Shown: positions 1 to 7,552, counted from the stretch's first letter. The stretch is DNA of 22,910 nucleotides from Gemmatimonadota bacterium (GCA_002686955.1 NYZA01000068.1:1-22910), one strand, 5' to 3'. Program-made: numbers and translations. The notes: generated from the letters alone by a model not told the origin.

Positions 1-216
1 CGGATGGAAATCCGATCGAAACATGCGAAAGAACACTTCCCTTCGCAGCTCTTCCGATGACAAGGTTCCGCCTTGAGATGCGGAGATTCCGGCCCTTACG
101 AGCTTCAGCGCCGTAGAGTACATGTCTGTGCTCATTACGAGTCGCCGTTGCGGACTCAGTGCCATCAGGGCCGACTGGTATCGATGGGCAGCAAGTGGGC
201 CTGTGTCCGTCATCAT
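1..216 (-). CDS. Small partner protein of the adjacent nucleotidyltransferase, 3' end outside the window
   Basis: An open frame of 72 codons starts at ATG 216-214 (a second ATG follows directly) and runs off the left edge without a stop. Its start overlaps the TGA of the upstream nucleotidyltransferase gene as ATGA, so the two are translationally coupled. The protein begins MMTDTGPLAAHRYQSALMAL and continues with SPQRR and an ARG/GLU-rich helix ending FRSDFHP. From memory, short proteins of about 70-80 residues with an MTD-x(n)-MSPEERF-like layout often accompany DUF6036-type nucleotidyltransferases, which fits here. No catalytic motif is visible. The pair has a toxin-antitoxin-like layout, but no function can be read from the sequence. 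Confidence 0.6.
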   Translation of the reverse strand, partial: MMTDTGPLAAHRYQSALMALSPQRRLVMSTDMYSTALKLVRAGISASQGGTLSSEELRREVFFRMFRSDFHP

Positions 217-758
217 GACAGGGCGTCCTCCAACTGCTTCTCTACAGACAGTCGACCTGCCCATTGCCTGATGTACTCCATGTCGAGATCATTCATGTCG
301 TGGACAATCTGTTTCACATCTCGCAATTGCAGGCTCGAGTCCGCTGCCTTTGCCCAGAGCAGTTTGTTCAAGATTAGGTCCTCGGGCGCAACGACAAAAA
401 CATGGAAGTCTTCTATCTCCACCCTTCGACGACGGGCGAATTCACCTTCCCAGAATACGCCAGTCTTCTTGACCACGAAATCACCCTTTGTGAGCAACTC
501 GTTATGTATGACGTTGAACATACCCCTTCGGCGTACCGCTTCCTGCACGGCTTCAGCGCTGATGTAGCAATCTCCTTCGAATTCCGCGATCAGTTCATCC
601 ACTTGAGGACCCTGCATATCGATGACAATATCTATGTCGCGCGTCATCCGAGGGGTCGCATAGAGTGCCATTGCCAAAGAGCCAGTGAGCATGTAGGGCA
701 CATTCAGGGATTCGAGTCGCTCCGCGAGAAGTCTCAGGAATTCAAGTTGCTCACTCAT
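213..758 (-). CDS. Nucleotidyltransferase-fold protein (DUF6036/AbiEii-like)
   Basis: This 181-residue protein has the minimal nucleotidyltransferase signature: a GS at residues 26-27 (MLTGSLAMALYATPR) followed by the DID pair at 41-43, the usual GS-x(n)-DxD metal/NTP site. A later stretch, EDLILNKLLWAK (about residues 126-137), is also typical of the AbiEii/DUF6036 group, in which it precedes a helical tail. Proteins of this fold occur as toxins of type IV-like modules and as stand-alone accessory genes; which applies here is not shown. The ATG at 758 has no ribosome-binding site but sits 7 bases below a good -10 box, suggesting a leaderless mRNA. It overlaps the small downstream gene by 4 bases, so the two form one unit. 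Confidence 0.75.
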   Translation of the reverse strand: MSEQLEFLRLLAERLESLNVPYMLTGSLAMALYATPRMTRDIDIVIDMQGPQVDELIAEFEGDCYISAEAVQEAVRRRGMFNVIHNELLTKGDFVVKKTGVFWEGEFARRRRVEIEDFHVFVVAPEDLILNKLLWAKAADSSLQLRDVKQIVHDMNDLDMEYIRQWAGRLSVEKQLEDALS

Positions 759-765
759 GGGCTAG

Positions 766-795
766 ATCATACCAAAGCTGGACCGGGGGAGCCAG
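766..795 (-). promoter_or_regulatory. Probable leaderless promoter of the nucleotidyltransferase pair
   Basis: On the minus strand, TATGAT (771-766) matches the -10 consensus at five of six positions and lies only 7 bases before the ATG at 758. A weak -35-like CTGGCT (795-790) is 18 bases upstream. Transcription would start at or one base before the A of the ATG. No Shine-Dalgarno sequence is present, which agrees with a leaderless message. The -35 match is poor, so the call rests mainly on the -10. Confidence 0.4.
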
Positions 796-847
796 CCGCG
801 TATCCTGTGGCGCGAGCATGGATTAGCCGATTCCCAGCCTGCGAACC

Positions 848-870
848 CGCCATCCTCGCCTTGGATGGCG
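848..870. repeat. Perfect 8-bp inverted repeat (hairpin)
   Basis: CGCCATCC at 848-855 and GGATGGCG at 863-870 are perfect reverse complements around a 7-base loop. Neither strand has a T-tract after the stem, so it is not a classical intrinsic terminator. It could be a binding site, a repeat remnant or chance. Confidence 0.45.
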
Positions 871-1422
871 TCGGCTGCTCACCGGCGCGCGCCTTCGACA
901 CCGGCCGGGGACTCCGCACTTGGACTGCCTAGGTTTCCAACGACACCGTTGCTCCAGCACGCAACTTCCCATCATTGGGATAACGTCCGGGTTCAGCGGC
1001 GAGGGTGAGCATAGGTTGAACGCTCAGGAGCGGGGAGGGGGCATTCGAGAATCCTCGGGAGCAATCGAAGCTCGGACTCGCCGCCCTCGCCCTTCTGCAG
1101 CCCGTTGTTCGGCTTCTTCATCCTCCATGGAGCTACATTTTTGCGAGGGAAGGCGAGGTGATTATGAGTAGCCTGATTGCTGGGTTGCGGATGGGCCGCT
1201 CGCACAATGGCGCAATTGGATTGCGGTAGGGCATTCGATCAGGCTTAGGATGTTGGCGGCGGGATGAAACGAAGCCCCCGGTCTACGCCCAGGGTCGGTG
1301 CGCCGTGCAATTCTAGGGCACGAGCCAGCACATCGAGTGAACGGCTCCATTGGCAAGTTGCAGGGCGTTTCGTAACCAGTCTTGATCTTGACCTAATACT
1401 ACTGGGAACGAACTGTGTCAAA

Positions 1423-2991
1423 TCACGAGCCGGTTGGAATCCAACGCCAGTTGTCAGTGCCACCATAGGCCCCCATGTCCGAGCGCGCTCCGTTCGGGTA
1501 CCAGTTCGGCCAGCGTGGGTGCCAATCCGAAACATGATCCTCGACCTCCGGATCCCCGGCGTCGACGCAGGGCGAGAGCGGCCGGAGGAGGTAGTCGACA
1601 TGGAGCCCAGAGTGGAAGAGCGGGTCGGCATCGATATTGCCCTCGCCAGCGAATCCCCCTTCCACATCCGACCAGTCGACCTCGACCGACGCGGACGGAT
1701 CGGCCCCGATCTGGACGGGGTCGTTGGCCCACAGGATAGAGCTCTCTATATTCAGCATCGCATCCCTTGCTGCCAGCACGGCAGGTCCAGAAGGTGAGAG
1801 GCCCTCGACGACCGTGCAGTTGACCAGGGTTGCGCTGCTCTCCAGCGAATGGATGGCGCTCGCTTCGAGGCCAATGTTCTCGACTAGGAGACATCCGCGA
1901 AGCCCGAGTCGAGCTTCCGATTCCGTAGCGATTGCACCGCACGCACGCCCGAAGCCGCCCCTAAATGCCGTCGCTACAGCATCCAAGGTACCCCCGCCCC
2001 CCATTAGAACCGCACCGGCGCGCTCTGATGTATTGGCAGTAAAAATGCAATTCGTGACCCAGCCGGCGGCATTCCGGACCTCGAGCCCGCCCGCCTCGAT
2101 ACCCCAATTGCTCTCGAACTCGCATCCGCGGAAGATGCCCGTCGAGTTGTCTACGATTTCAACGGCTCCACTCGATGCTCCCACATTCTCTCTGAAGACT
2201 GAGTCCAACAGCGAGACCTCCGACTCCCAAGCGTAAATGCCAGCGGCGTAGTTCCTGCCGATCTGTTCGGAGGTGTTGTAAGCGAATTCCAGATCCCGCC
2301 CGAGCAAATCAGAGCGTTGCAGATAGAACGCTCCGCCCCGGCCATTGCGAACATCGCTTTCCGCAATTCGGACTGAGGCCGTGCTGGCGAAGATCGCGCT
2401 GCCCTTCACGGCGGTGTTGTCTGTAAAAGAGCTCTCGATCAGAGTGACCTCGGCAACAAGAGCGAAGATCGCACCGCCGTTGAATTCCGCCATGTTGTCC
2501 GCGAAGGTACAGTCGAGGAAGACTGGTGAGCCCCCATGGATATGTGCACCGCCGCCATGAGCATCGTCCCAGCCCAATGCTCGATTATCGTAGATCAAGC
2601 AGTTCTCAATAGTCGGCGACGCGTTCTCACAACGCAATCCGCCACCGCAGACCGATTCCCCCGCTGTCAGCTGGAACCCACTCAAGCGGCTTTCCCGCCC
2701 CTCGTTCTCCGTGAACACAAAGACTGGCCCTTGGTGCTGGGCGTGGACAACGGCTTTGTCAAAAGGCCCCGATGATCCGCGCACACTAATCGCTTTTCCT
2801 CTGAAGCGAATCCACGACTCGTAATACCTGCCCACGGCAACCACGACTTCATCTCCGTCAGTCGCGGCGTCGATACCCTCTTGGATACTCCCATGCTCAC
2901 CCGGCACGTGAATCGTGGCTGCGGTGGCTGCTGCTGTACTTGTCACTGCGAGCAGGCTCGCCTTGGCGGGAACCCTCATGAATTCGAACAT
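1423..2991 (-). CDS. Secreted right-handed parallel beta-helix repeat protein
   Basis: This 522-residue protein starts with a signal-peptide-like N-terminus (KASLLAVTSTAAATAAT, cleavage near residue 25). TIHVPGEHGSIQEGIDAATDGD then opens the domain, in the pattern usual for beta-helix/pectate-lyase-fold proteins. The body is a ladder of short imperfect repeats with GGG or GGAI turns and C-x-F/I-x-x-N rungs (for example ENCLIYDNRA, LDCTFADNMA, TNCIFTANTS), like polymorphic-membrane-protein and parallel beta-helix families. The C-terminus holds a closing motif, SPCVDAGDP, then DMGAYGG. No sorting domain or membrane anchor follows. The role is unknown; extracellular or surface polysaccharide binding or cleavage is typical of the fold. 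The start is well supported by GGAGG 5 bases before ATG 2991. It has its own promoter and no operon partner. Confidence 0.85.
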   Translation of the reverse strand: MFEFMRVPAKASLLAVTSTAAATAATIHVPGEHGSIQEGIDAATDGDEVVVAVGRYYESWIRFRGKAISVRGSSGPFDKAVVHAQHQGPVFVFTENEGRESRLSGFQLTAGESVCGGGLRCENASPTIENCLIYDNRALGWDDAHGGGAHIHGGSPVFLDCTFADNMAEFNGGAIFALVAEVTLIESSFTDNTAVKGSAIFASTASVRIAESDVRNGRGGAFYLQRSDLLGRDLEFAYNTSEQIGRNYAAGIYAWESEVSLLDSVFRENVGASSGAVEIVDNSTGIFRGCEFESNWGIEAGGLEVRNAAGWVTNCIFTANTSERAGAVLMGGGGTLDAVATAFRGGFGRACGAIATESEARLGLRGCLLVENIGLEASAIHSLESSATLVNCTVVEGLSPSGPAVLAARDAMLNIESSILWANDPVQIGADPSASVEVDWSDVEGGFAGEGNIDADPLFHSGLHVDYLLRPLSPCVDAGDPEVEDHVSDWHPRWPNWYPNGARSDMGAYGGTDNWRWIPTGS

Positions 2992-3512
2992 CTCACCCTC
3001 CAGGTTCGTAGTACGAGGACTATCCGTACAATTCTGGTACGCGGCCTAGGGCAGGTCAACGGATACCGGTAGCACGCAGAACGTGCTGTCGTTGGACATC
3101 TTGCGCAGCGGGGCGTGGCCACAGTGAGGTACGCGTCCTTCGTCTCTCGTTTGCTCGGCAGGGCAAAGCGGTTCCGAACATCGTGGATGGCTTTGCCAAG
3201 TCCAGAGGTTCTGGCCACGTGTGGCTACGGCTCGACCCTTGGATTCATCCTGAGGCTGTGTGAGCGACATTCAAGAGACCATCATGGTCGGGGGAAGGTC
3301 CCTGCATCGCCACCCGAAGCCGCCCGCTCGCGCCTTGCCCCGCTCTCTGCGAGGCCGACGCTGGAAGAGCGCCGCATGAACACCCATTTCGCCCTCACGC
3401 CGTCCTGGCGCCACGCCCTTCAGGCCGCCTGCGACGGTCATTGGAGCCCCGGGGGGGGAACTCATGTCTGTGCCGAAAGCTCAGATGCTATTGTCGGCGT
3501 CCTCTTTTGCGA
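2992..3512. other. Divergent intergenic region between the beta-helix gene and pduS
   Basis: I see no supported gene in these 521 bases. The left end carries the beta-helix promoter. Next to it is a stem (AGCACG 3071-3076 with CGTGCT 3082-3087, 5-base loop) with a looser outer CAACG/CGTTG pairing (3058-3062 and 3089-3093). Near the right end is a run of eight G (3451-3458) followed by ATG 3464, which has a purine-rich site in front but is out of frame with the pduS-like gene. No convincing promoter for the plus-strand operon was found. Confidence 0.45.
3031..3059 (-). promoter_or_regulatory. Sigma-70-like promoter of the beta-helix gene
   Basis: On the minus strand, TTGACC (3059-3054) is followed after exactly 17 bases by CAGAAT (3036-3031). 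They match the -35 and -10 consensus at five of six and four of six positions. The predicted start near 3024 gives a leader of about 33 bases that contains the GGAGG ribosome-binding site at 3001-2997. A small hairpin (3071-3087) lies just upstream of the -35. Confidence 0.55.
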
Positions 3513-4829
3513 ATGGCGAATCGAACGATGATCGAACACGTGGCGCAGCACGGAGTCGTCGGCGCGGGTGGCGCCGGATTCCCCACGGCCCGGAAGCTCG
3601 AGGCGAATGCCGACACCTTCCTGGTCAATGCGGCGGAGTGCGAGCCGTTGCTGCACAAGGATAAGGAGCTTCTTCTCCACCACGCCGAGGCGGTGCTGGC
3701 CGGTCTCAAGGTCGGAATGAGATGCGTGGGGGCCGGCCGTGCGATTGTCGGTATCAAGGAGAAGTACGAGCACGTCATCGAGGCGCTGGCGCCGCTGCTG
3801 CCCTCCGGGGTCGAGATTTGCCCGCTGCGCGACAGCTATCCGGCGGGGGACGAGTTCGTGTTGGTGTACGACACACTGGGGCGGATCATTCCCCCGGGGG
3901 GCCTTCCTCTCGATGTCGGGGCGGTGGTCGCCAATGTGGAGACGTTGGCGAATATCGGTTTCGCGAGGCCGGTGACGCGGAAGTTTCTGACGGTCGCGGG
4001 GGCAGTCGAGGAGCCGGTCACACTTTGCGTGCCGGTGGGCGCACCGCTCTCGGCGCTGCTCGACGCCGCGGGGGGGGCGAGCGAGGAGGAATGTGCTTTC
4101 CTGCTCAACGGGGTCATGATGGGGCGCGTGCCCTCGAGCCTCGACGAGCCGGTGACGAAGACGACCGGGGGATTGATCGTGCTGCCCGGCGCGCATCCAC
4201 TCGTCGCGCGCTACAGCCGATCGGCGGCGGCGGTCGATCGGATCGGGCGATCGGCCTGTGACCAATGCAGCTTCTGCACCGAGCTCTGCCCACGATATCT
4301 GCTCGGCCATCCGATCGAGCCCCATAAGGCGATGCGGGCGTTGGGGTTCGCTCCGGATAAGGATGCATGGATCGCGGGCAGCCTCTACTGCTGCGAATGC
4401 AATCTTTGCAGCCTCTACTCCTGCCCGGAAGATCTCGATCCGCGCGATGTCTGCGCAAGCCAGAAGCCGGCTGCGCGCGAGAAGGGGCTCGCCTGGAGCG
4501 GCGCGCCCGAAGATGTGCGGGCCCACCCCGTGATCGACGGTCGTCGGGTGCCGATGACGCGCCTGATGAACAAGCTCGGCCTGAACCGGTTTCGGAATGA
4601 AGGCCCCCTGCGCGCCGAGGCGCTGGCGGTCGATTTGGTCGTGCTGCTCCTTTCGCAACACATCGGCGCGCCTTGCGAGCCGATCGCTCGGGACGGCGAT
4701 TCGGTTCGTGAAGGCGACCTTATTGCGTCGCCTCCCGCGGGCAAGCTCGGCGCCAATATCCACGCGAGTATCGACGGCGTCGTCAAGGTGATGAACGACC
4801 GCATCGTGATCGATGGAAGGGGATGCTGA
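3513..4829 (+). CDS. pduS: PduS-type cobalamin reductase / RnfC-like flavin and Fe-S protein
   Basis: The product resembles PduS, the corrin reductase of propanediol-type microcompartments, along its whole length. The N-terminal VVGAGGAGFPTARKL nucleotide/flavin-binding loop, FLVNAAECEPLL, the YPAGDE motif, an SLBB-like middle (VAGAVEEPVTLCVPVGAPLS) and KTTGGLIVLPG are all present. Counting from ATG 3528, two ferredoxin-like clusters follow: C244-x2-C247-x2-C250-x3-C and C288-x2-C291-x2-C294-x4-C299, each suited to one [4Fe-4S]. The C-terminus ends QHIGAP...IHASIDGVV, as in PduS. In the family it reduces cobalamin for diol dehydratase and pairs with shell protein PduT, which is the next gene here (adjacent, no gap). 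The start is uncertain: ATG 3513 (438 residues) or 3528 (433), both without a clear ribosome-binding site; the family N-terminus favours 3528. Confidence 0.88.
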   Translation: MANRTMIEHVAQHGVVGAGGAGFPTARKLEANADTFLVNAAECEPLLHKDKELLLHHAEAVLAGLKVGMRCVGAGRAIVGIKEKYEHVIEALAPLLPSGVEICPLRDSYPAGDEFVLVYDTLGRIIPPGGLPLDVGAVVANVETLANIGFARPVTRKFLTVAGAVEEPVTLCVPVGAPLSALLDAAGGASEEECAFLLNGVMMGRVPSSLDEPVTKTTGGLIVLPGAHPLVARYSRSAAAVDRIGRSACDQCSFCTELCPRYLLGHPIEPHKAMRALGFAPDKDAWIAGSLYCCECNLCSLYSCPEDLDPRDVCASQKPAAREKGLAWSGAPEDVRAHPVIDGRRVPMTRLMNKLGLNRFRNEGPLRAEALAVDLVVLLLSQHIGAPCEPIARDGDSVREGDLIASPPAGKLGANIHASIDGVVKVMNDRIVIDGRGC

Positions 4830-5399
4830 GTGTCTCCAAGTGCAACTCTGAACGCGATTGGGCTTCTCGAGACGACGAGCATCGGCATCGGTTTTCTTGC
4901 CGAAGACGCGATGCTGAAGGCCGCGGCCGTCGAGCTCCTGGTGGCGCGGACGATCTGCTCGGGCAAGTACCTCGTCGTGGTAGGCGGTGATGTGGCGGCG
5001 GTCACGGCAAGTGTCGAGGCGGGCGCCACCGAGGCCGAGGGAGCGCTGATCGAGCAGCGGATCATTCCGCGGGTTCATGCCGATGTCTTCCCGGCGATCT
5101 CGATGGCGGCGGAGTTCGATGCTGCGGAGCTGAGGGCGCTCGGAATCATCGAGACCTTCTCGGCGGCGAGCATCGTCGAAGTGGCCGACGCGGCGGCGAA
5201 GGCGGCCGATGTACGGCTTCTGCGCGTTCACCTCGCCATGGCCGTGGGTGGAAAGGGCTTTGTGCTGCTTTCGGGAGAGGTGGCCGCCGCAGAGGCCGCG
5301 GTCGCGGTGGGTGCCGCCGTTGCCGCCGAGGAGGGGATCTTGGTGAGCCGCGTCGTGATTCCGGCGCCCTCGGCTGAGCTGATGCGCGAGATCATCTAG
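4830..5399 (+). CDS. pduT: PduT-type tandem-BMC shell protein with Fe-S cysteine
   Basis: This 189-residue protein has two BMC domains. The first opens with IGLLETTSIGIGFLAEDAMLKAA (residues 10-32), the second with LGIIETFSAASIVEVADAAAKAA (about 108-130). This is the layout of single-pore trimeric BMC-T shell proteins. The loop TICSGKYLVVVGGD contains Cys43, matching the cysteine (Cys38 in Salmonella PduT) at which three subunits hold a [4Fe-4S] cluster in the pore. The family role is to pass electrons across the shell and to dock PduS on the lumenal face. GTG 4830 follows the pduS stop at once, with AAGGGG about 9 bases upstream. No BMC-H hexamer, pentamer vertex or dehydratase gene is in the window, so the compartment it belongs to must lie elsewhere, if it exists. 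Confidence 0.9.
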   Translation: MSPSATLNAIGLLETTSIGIGFLAEDAMLKAAAVELLVARTICSGKYLVVVGGDVAAVTASVEAGATEAEGALIEQRIIPRVHADVFPAISMAAEFDAAELRALGIIETFSAASIVEVADAAAKAADVRLLRVHLAMAVGGKGFVLLSGEVAAAEAAVAVGAAVAAEEGILVSRVVIPAPSAELMREII

Positions 5400-5400
5400 T

Positions 5401-6516
5401 TTGGTTTATCGCTTCGGCACGCTCTGGCTTCTCTTGGCGGCGATCGCCGCGCCGATGGCCCGGGCGCACGATTTCGGCGTCTCCTACTCCCGCATCGAGC
5501 TCTCGGCGAAAGAGGTGTCGATCGCGATGTCGATCAATGCCGACGAGCTGCCTCCGGCGGTCTCGCTCGACGACAGTGGCGACGGCTTCATCACCGAATC
5601 GGAAGCGCTGGCCCACGAGAGCGCCATCCGCGCTTTCTTCGAATCGAAGCTGCGGGTCGAGAAGGATGGCCGGGGATGCTCCGCACAGGCCGGGCCGGTG
5701 AGCTATGCGCCGATGACGACCGCGGTCGAGACGATTCTGCGCTTCGACTGCCCCCCCGGCCCCGGCGCGGTGAAGATCGATTACTCCTTCGTTCCCGCCT
5801 TCTACCACCCTCACAGGAACGTGGCGACGGTGGTTCTGGGGAGCCAGGAACGCACCTTTCTCTTCTCGGCGAAGAGGTCGACGATGACCGCGCGCCTGGT
5901 GGGGAACGAGATCGCGCGGGACGAAGCGGCTCTACGTTCCGGTGCCGCGTTGGCTTGGGCGGGGGCCCGCGGCGTGCTCACGACGGCGGATGCGATCCTG
6001 CTCGCGGCCTGCTTCTGGATCGGTCCGGCTCCCGCGATCGCCGCGCTGGCCGCGGGCCACCTGGTGGGGGCGTTGCTCGCGGCGACCGGCGCCATCGCGC
6101 TCTCGACCGGAGCCCTTTCGGCCGCTCTCGCCCTGGCGATCGCCTTCGTGGCGCTCGAAAACTCCCTCGGGCGAGGCGGCGGGAGTGGGCGCTGGGTGGT
6201 GGCCCTTCCCGCTGGTTTGCTCCTCGGCTCGGTGGCCGTAGCTCTGCTCTCTCGCGGAACCGACATCGCTGCGCTCTCGACCGGAGCGACCTTCGCCCAT
6301 GGCTTTGCCGGAGCGGTGACGCTCGCGATCTTGGCGATCGCACCGAAGCTGGTATTGGCGCGCTTTTGGGAACGGGTGAACGACAAGGCGTGGCTCGCCA
6401 TAGTGCTCATCGGACTGCTCTGGTTCGCCGCGCGCGCCTTCGACTTCGATCTGCCCGCCGGTGAGCTCCTCGACCCTCTCGCGACCGATCTCCGCGCCTC
6501 GGAGCCCTCGCCTTGA
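5401..6516 (+). CDS. HupE/UreJ-like membrane protein with EF-hand loop, metal histidines missing
   Basis: A signal peptide (residues 1-22, cleavage at ARA before HDF) leads into an exported domain of about 140 residues. That domain has a textbook EF-hand loop at 57-68 (D-x-S-x-D-G-x-I-x-x-x-E) and two cysteines. About six membrane helices follow. They align with HupE/UreJ-2 proteins: AIAFVALENSL corresponds to the family's VAVENLL helix and FAHGFAGA to its LLHGFGFA helix. HupE and UreJ are nickel/cobalt permeases or their accessories. In the first helix, the family's G-x-R-H-x(5)-D-H reads GARGVLTTADA, so both histidines are gone. Classical metal transport is therefore doubtful. The TTG start lies one base after the pduT stop; the next ATG (5455) would cut the signal peptide. 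Close spacing suggests an operon with pduS-pduT. Confidence 0.75.
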   Translation: MVYRFGTLWLLLAAIAAPMARAHDFGVSYSRIELSAKEVSIAMSINADELPPAVSLDDSGDGFITESEALAHESAIRAFFESKLRVEKDGRGCSAQAGPVSYAPMTTAVETILRFDCPPGPGAVKIDYSFVPAFYHPHRNVATVVLGSQERTFLFSAKRSTMTARLVGNEIARDEAALRSGAALAWAGARGVLTTADAILLAACFWIGPAPAIAALAAGHLVGALLAATGAIALSTGALSAALALAIAFVALENSLGRGGGSGRWVVALPAGLLLGSVAVALLSRGTDIAALSTGATFAHGFAGAVTLAILAIAPKLVLARFWERVNDKAWLAIVLIGLLWFAARAFDFDLPAGELLDPLATDLRASEPSP

Positions 6517-6532
6517 ACTGGAGAACGCGCGG

Positions 6533-7549
6533 GTGAATCTAGTCGGCGAGCCGCGGCACGCGATCGAGGCGTTCATCACCGATCTCGGTGAGAGGCCTTT
6601 CCGCGCCCGGCAGATCATGCAGTGGATCTACCAGCGCGACATCCGCTCCTTCGACGCGATGACCAACCTCTCGAAAAAGCTGCGGAACACTCTGCTCTCC
6701 CAGGCCACGATCGAAGTTCCCGCCCCGATCGAAGAGAAGAGCTCGGCGGACGGGACCAGCAAACAGCTATTCCGCTTCGCCGGACGGGCCCATGCGGAAT
6801 CGGTCCTCATTCCCGACGGCGACCGAGCGACCCTTTGCATCTCTTCGCAGGCGGGTTGTGCGCTCGCCTGCTCCTTCTGTCAGACCGGACGAATGGGCGC
6901 GGGCCGCAATTTGACACGCGCCGAGATCGTCGGGCAGATCTTGGCGGCTCCGGGCGTCCGCCTATCGAATCTAGTATTCATGGGCATGGGGGAACCGCTC
7001 CTGAATCTCGACGAGGTGTTGGCGGCGATCGACGTGATCACCGACGAGCTCGGCATCGGCATGGCGCCGCGCCGCATCACTGTATCGACCGCGGGCATCG
7101 CACCGGCCATTCACCGCCTCGCCGATTCGGGATCCGCCGTCGGCCTCGCGATCTCGCTCAACGCGACGTCCGACGAGCTGCGCGATGAGCTCATGCCGAT
7201 CAATCGTCGCTATCCGATCCGCACTCTCGTCGAAGCGGCGCGTGCCTACGCGGGCGGGCACAAATCCCAACGTGCGGTGACCTTCGAATATGTGTTGCTG
7301 GCCGGTGTGAACGATTCAATCGAGCAGGCCGCCGCACTCGGGCGCCTGCTCGCCCCGCTGGGGTGCAAGGTCAATCTGATCCCCCACAATCCGATCGAGG
7401 GAAACCCCTACGCCGCCCCTTCCGAGGCGACCATGCAACGTTTCCAAGATGAAGTCAGGCGGCGGATCAAGACGGTGACCGTCCGCTGGCACCGGGGGCG
7501 GGATGTCGGGGGTGCGTGTGGGCAGCTTGGTGCAGCTTATGCAGAATAA
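6533..7549 (+). CDS. rlmN: 23S rRNA (adenine2503-C2)-methyltransferase / tRNA A37 methyltransferase RlmN
   Basis: RlmN is a radical-SAM enzyme that methylates C2 of A2503 in 23S rRNA and of A37 in some tRNAs. The 338-residue product carries all the catalytic parts. The radical-SAM cluster is C109-x3-C113-x2-C116 in GCALACSFCQTG. Upstream C102 lies in TLCISSQ, and the methyl-carrying cysteine is C329 in RDVGGACGQL. The SAM-binding FMGMGEPLLN and the family motif PFRARQIMQWIYQ (about residues 25-37) are intact. I chose GTG 6533 because GGAG lies 9 bases upstream and it gives the usual N-terminus (VNLVGEPRHAIEAF). An ATG at 6461 in the same frame would add 24 residues inside the upstream gene. 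It sits 16 bases after the HupE-like gene and may be read with it. Confidence 0.96.
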   Translation: MNLVGEPRHAIEAFITDLGERPFRARQIMQWIYQRDIRSFDAMTNLSKKLRNTLLSQATIEVPAPIEEKSSADGTSKQLFRFAGRAHAESVLIPDGDRATLCISSQAGCALACSFCQTGRMGAGRNLTRAEIVGQILAAPGVRLSNLVFMGMGEPLLNLDEVLAAIDVITDELGIGMAPRRITVSTAGIAPAIHRLADSGSAVGLAISLNATSDELRDELMPINRRYPIRTLVEAARAYAGGHKSQRAVTFEYVLLAGVNDSIEQAAALGRLLAPLGCKVNLIPHNPIEGNPYAAPSEATMQRFQDEVRRRIKTVTVRWHRGRDVGGACGQLGAAYAE

Positions 7550-7552
7550 CAA

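Larger units (their letters stand above)
759..1422. other. Gap without a recognisable gene
   Basis: I see no supported coding region in these 664 bases. Open frames of 60-180 codons exist on both strands, but they show no family motifs and are the kind expected by chance in GC-rich DNA. The region holds the nucleotidyltransferase promoter at its left end, a perfect 8-bp hairpin at 848-870, and the 3' flank of the beta-helix gene at its right end. No terminator with a T-tract was found for the beta-helix gene. Confidence 0.5.

Noticed and set aside
1264-1797. Plus-strand open frame of 177 codons overlapping the end of the beta-helix gene
   Set aside because: It is largely antisense to the beta-helix gene and lacks any motif or ribosome-binding site.
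3115-3531. Open frame of 138 codons before pduS
   Set aside because: It shows no similarity I can recognise, no ribosome-binding site and overlaps the pduS start. It is treated as chance.
3462-5231. Open frame of 589 codons on the minus strand
   Set aside because: It lies opposite the clear pduS and pduT genes, is very rich in Arg, His and Asp, and has no family motif. It is a shadow frame of GC-rich coding DNA.
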